A stretch of DNA of 64,000 nucleotides, taken from Clostridia bacterium (GTDB taxonomy: Bacteria; Bacillota; DAOUPZ01). Shown here one piece after another: positions 61,327 to 64,000 of this stretch. The first letter of the stretch is position 1. Every line of letters starts with the position of its first letter. The stretch is taken from contig DAOUPZ010000016.1 in NCBI GenBank assembly GCA_030625885.1, positions 1 through 64,000 of the forward strand. Direction: 5' to 3'. Made by a program: the position numbers and the translations under genes. The notes under the pieces are model-generated. The model ran no database searches. It saw only the letters and a program-made list of their open reading frames with translations, and had not been told where the DNA came from.

Positions 61327-62403
61327 TTATTTCCAGCCTTTAAATGTGTCTACATTATCTTTTGTCACTAATCCCAATGGTGTCCAGAACACATCTTGAG
61401 TCATTTCATGACCTTCTAATACTTTTAAAGCTAGAATTAAACCACCCTTACCAAATAAGTAGGGTGACATAGCAACGGTTGCATCCAATTCACCATTAGC
61501 AATCGATGCTTTTGCTTCCTCAATGGAATCCACACCTACAACCGCTACTTGATCTTTTTTACCTACCGCTTTTAATGCTTCTACAGCACCTAGCGCCATT
61601 ACATCGTTCGCACAGAAAATACCTTTTAAATCTGGATTAGCCTGAATTAAAGTAGTTGCAATATCGTATGCTTTCTGACGATCCCAATTACCCGGTTGAA
61701 TAGAAACTAGCTCGATACTTTCATTGGCTTCAAATGCTTTCTTAGCTCCGTTTTTACGTGCTTCACCCTGTGCAGCACCCGGCAACCCCTCAATAATGGC
61801 TACTTTACCCGATTTGATTTTATCAATAATAAATTCACCACCTAATTTACCCTGGTCTTCAAAATTAGAAGTAATAAAAGCGTTGACAACTGCACCGGCT
61901 TTCTTGGCTTCATCTGAGTCAATACTTGTTCCAACTGCGATAACAGGAATATCCTTTTTCGTCGCCTCGACAACACCAGGTACTAAATTGAAAGGTGTAA
62001 TTGCAGAAATGGCCACCGCTTCATAATCTTTCCCTAATAAGGTTTTTAACATATCCAATTGTCCGTTGACATCATCTTCTTTTGGTGCAGCCATAACATC
62101 TACGGCAACATTATATTCTTTAGCTGCTGCTTCATAACCATCTTTCATTGTCACCCAGAACGGGTTAGCCAAAGTGATTTCCACTGCTGCAATCTTGACA
62201 TCATTCCCCCCTTTAGGTAAAGGTGCTAAAGCATCTTCCAATTGCTTTTCAGCATCTAGGAAAGCCGCATTGGCTTTTGTTTCTTCATTTGCCACTTGGC
62301 TAGATTGTGCAGACTCTTCGGTTGGCTGGCTGCCACATCCAACTAAACTAAATACAAGCATGGTCATTAATAAAATAGCTAATCCTTTTCTTACGTTCAT
62401 CAT
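61327..62403 (-). CDS. sugar-type ABC substrate-binding lipoprotein, copy 2
   Basis: 358 aa, close paralogue of the protein at 56931-58004. Lipobox SLVGC with Cys23; NPFWVTMKDGYEAAAKEYNVAVDV, SAITPFNLVPGV, IFCANDVMALGAVEALK, VVGVD. First binding protein of the importer operon after the kinase. Start at 62403 follows GGAGGG. Ligand unknown; likely the same chemical class as copy 1. Confidence 0.88.
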   Translation of the reverse strand: MMNVRKGLAILLMTMLVFSLVGCGSQPTEESAQSSQVANEETKANAAFLDAEKQLEDALAPLPKGGNDVKIAAVEITLANPFWVTMKDGYEAAAKEYNVAVDVMAAPKEDDVNGQLDMLKTLLGKDYEAVAISAITPFNLVPGVVEATKKDIPVIAVGTSIDSDEAKKAGAVVNAFITSNFEDQGKLGGEFIIDKIKSGKVAIIEGLPGAAQGEARKNGAKKAFEANESIELVSIQPGNWDRQKAYDIATTLIQANPDLKGIFCANDVMALGAVEALKAVGKKDQVAVVGVDSIEEAKASIANGELDATVAMSPYLFGKGGLILALKVLEGHEMTQDVFWTPLGLVTKDNVDTFKGWK

Positions 62404-62449
62404 ATTTTTCCCTCCAATATTATTTTTGTGATATGTTATAACTCGCTCT

Positions 62450-63379
62450 TTATGCATTAAGTATAAAATCATGAACTTGTTCTACCGTTGTCTTTAAACG
62501 CGGTCCCAACTGTGTACATTTAATGGCTGCACATGCACTGGCAAATCTTAATGATTTTCCTAAAGACATTTTCTTAATTAAATAACTATAAATAAAGCCA
62601 CCATTAAAAGCATCCCCAGCACCTGTCGTGTCAATCGCTTTTACGGAAAAAGCGGGAACCGTTATCTGACCTTCTGGGCCATACCATAAAACACCCGCTT
62701 CTCCCTGTGTGGCAATAATGCCGCCTTGGGGTGTAAATTTTTGCATCATCCTTTCACAAGCTTTTGCGGGATCCATATGATCCCCTAGTTGTATCAAAGC
62801 ATCTTGGCATATAAAAAATACATCTGACAATTGAATCATTTCTGCAATTTCTGCCATAGAAATATGACATAAATTCATGAAATCGGGTGCACATTCTAGG
62901 TTAAAGACAACCGGAATGCTTTTTTTCTGACACAATCTTGCGAGTTTTAAAGCCGGCTTTCCCGGAAACATGTCTGTATAAAAAATATTAACATCATCTA
63001 CCATAGACACATCCACTTCATCTTCAGATAAGTCTAACAAACTGTTACCAAGATTCGAATAAATGGCTTTTCTTCCCTTACGATCAACCGTAATAAAAGT
63101 ATGTAAACTAACCCCGCCTTTTTTAACGTATAAATGCTCGGTATCTACACCAGATTGTATCAACTCTTCTTCAAAGACTTTACCATAATGATCATCACCG
63201 GTTTTGGCCACCATACTTGTCTTTTGCCCCAAACAGGACAAAGCTACTAATGTATTTGCACAACTACCACCTGACATGAGGTTTTCTCGATGAACAAATG
63301 CAAACCCATCTTCACGCGGTAAACTTTCACATTGCAAAACCACATCCATTGCTGCCGTGCCTAACCCTAAAACACTCAT
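62450..63379 (-). CDS. PfkB-family sugar kinase
   Basis: 309 aa ribokinase-family kinase. Substrate motif GGSCANTLVALSCLGQK near residue 37 and the catalytic DTTGAGDAFNGGF near residue 249 with the base Asp. It would phosphorylate a sugar, polyol or nucleoside brought in by the adjacent importer. The ribosome site AAAGGAGGG is about 15 nt before the ATG, longer than usual. It comes between the dehydratase-like gene and the binding protein 2 gene. Confidence 0.88.
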   Translation of the reverse strand: MSVLGLGTAAMDVVLQCESLPREDGFAFVHRENLMSGGSCANTLVALSCLGQKTSMVAKTGDDHYGKVFEEELIQSGVDTEHLYVKKGGVSLHTFITVDRKGRKAIYSNLGNSLLDLSEDEVDVSMVDDVNIFYTDMFPGKPALKLARLCQKKSIPVVFNLECAPDFMNLCHISMAEIAEMIQLSDVFFICQDALIQLGDHMDPAKACERMMQKFTPQGGIIATQGEAGVLWYGPEGQITVPAFSVKAIDTTGAGDAFNGGFIYSYLIKKMSLGKSLRFASACAAIKCTQLGPRLKTTVEQVHDFILNA

Positions 63380-63437
63380 AATATAAGATTACGCCCTCCT
63401 TTCATTGTAAACTTAAAAAAGCTATACTTTTTAGTAT

Positions 63438-64000
63438 TTAAAGCATCTCTAAAAAGGCTTGAATTCTTACTCGTAAAGTTTCAATATCCGATTCTGAATA
63501 ATCGGTTTCGATTTGCAAAAAGGGTACTTCCCAATCATTTTTTGCTTTCTCCCTAATCGTATACGACTCAACATTGTAAGTGTGGCAACACTGCCATGTG
63601 AGATCAATGATGCCATCCACTTTAAAATCTTTAACCATCTGCTCTAAAAGCTCAACGCGGCGATGATTAGGTGACATCACAGAACAAGAGATATTTAAAT
63701 ACTTTTCTGCTATTAACAGTAAAGGATCCCGTTTATCTGATTCATCAATCTGAATACCAAGGGTTTTATAACCCCCACAATTTTCTAAAGCAATCCCTAT
63801 AGCACCGCATTCTTCAACCAATGCTAAAACCTTTTCACACCCTGACCCAATCGGCGTTCCAGTAATTAAAATTCGTGGCGTATTTTCATCGCAAACAGGC
63901 TCATAATGTTGAATAATATCACCCACAAGGGCATCTAACATCTTGATTCTTTCCAATCGATCCGTATGAAAACCAAGTTGCCAAGAAACGCTTAATAAAT
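63438..64000 (-). CDS. 2-hydroxyacyl-CoA dehydratase D-component family, partial
   Basis: The 3' part of a gene that stays open to the right edge, reading on without a stop from the last visible in-frame start (TTG 63956). About 187 residues seen. Family marks: RILITGTPIGSGCEKVLALVEE, LENCGGYKTLG, and DGIIDLTWQCCHTYNVES with the Cys-Cys pair, and PFLQIETDYSESDIETLR near the end. These are subunits of iron-sulfur dehydratases (HgdB/BcrB-like) or double-cubane proteins. Which one needs the missing 5' part. Placed at the head of the sugar-import gene row on the same strand. Confidence 0.8.
   Translation of the reverse strand, partial: LLSVSWQLGFHTDRLERIKMLDALVGDIIQHYEPVCDENTPRILITGTPIGSGCEKVLALVEECGAIGIALENCGGYKTLGIQIDESDKRDPLLLIAEKYLNISCSVMSPNHRRVELLEQMVKDFKVDGIIDLTWQCCHTYNVESYTIREKAKNDWEVPFLQIETDYSESDIETLRVRIQAFLEML

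Overview
The window is a low-GC stretch of a chromosome from an anaerobic, endospore-forming Firmicute (Clostridia-like). Evidence for this is the CotJABC spore-coat set, the oxygen-independent (cbi) corrin pathway, corrinoid methyl-transfer proteins with a ferredoxin-type corrinoid activator, a 2-hydroxyacyl-CoA dehydratase-type subunit, lipoprotein signal peptides with an SLH cell-wall anchor, and a T-box and a cobalamin riboswitch. The genus cannot be fixed from the sequence. I see no rRNA, tRNA, CRISPR array, transposase or phage gene.

Region 1 (1-6060): a butyrate/branched-chain acid kinase gene behind a consensus promoter and a T-box leader, a CapA-like lipoprotein, a small membrane protein, a flavin reductase-like protein, a histidine phosphatase with an SMR exporter, and a coiled-coil protein.

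Region 2 (6075-18600): one arginine gene train on the minus strand, argC-argJ-argB-carA-carB-argF-argG-argH (no argD), starting from a near-consensus promoter followed by two ARG-box-like sites. CarA has lost all three residues of the glutaminase catalytic triad. Most gaps in the train are filled with mosaic intergenic DNA built of short repeated words arranged as inverted repeats. The same modules recur in the cotJ operon and elsewhere.

Region 3 (18675-29271): a diguanylate cyclase response regulator, a TPR protein with a C-terminal HTH, cotJABC, a secreted dockerin-type protein with two tandem repeats, an acetyltransferase/ATP-grasp ligase pair, a GIY-YIG-like protein with a zinc-finger protein, and an O6-alkylguanine-DNA methyltransferase.

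Region 4 (29273-50863): a roughly 20 kb cobalamin gene train. A cobalamin riboswitch at about 49784-50106 precedes btuC-btuD-cbiK-SLH/BtuF-nitrilase-cobT-cobU-cobS-cobC-cobQ-cbiB-cobD and then cbiA-cbiC-cbiD-cbiE-cbiT-cbiF-cbiG-cbiH-cbiJ/cobO. cbiL lies upstream of the riboswitch, beside the methyltransferase genes. Uptake, corrin ring synthesis, adenosylation and nucleotide-loop assembly are all present. The early tetrapyrrole steps and a clearly cytoplasmic cobalt chelatase are not; the only chelatase, CbiK, is a predicted lipoprotein.

Region 5 (51178-56792): corrinoid protein, MtaA-like methyltransferase, ferredoxin/ASKHA corrinoid activator and a second, shorter MtaA-like protein. This is a methyl-transfer cassette with no visible substrate methyltransferase. 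A short QueG-like iron-sulfur protein lies upstream. The cassette would consume the corrinoid made by region 4.

Region 6 (56931-64000): a sugar-type ABC importer with two paralogous lipoprotein binding proteins, a half-size ATPase, a permease, an iron-type alcohol dehydrogenase, a PfkB kinase and the 3' part of a 2-hydroxyacyl-CoA dehydratase-like gene. The substrate is unknown. Two 16-bp perfect palindromes precede one binding-protein gene, and a 113-bp structured element precedes the dehydrogenase.
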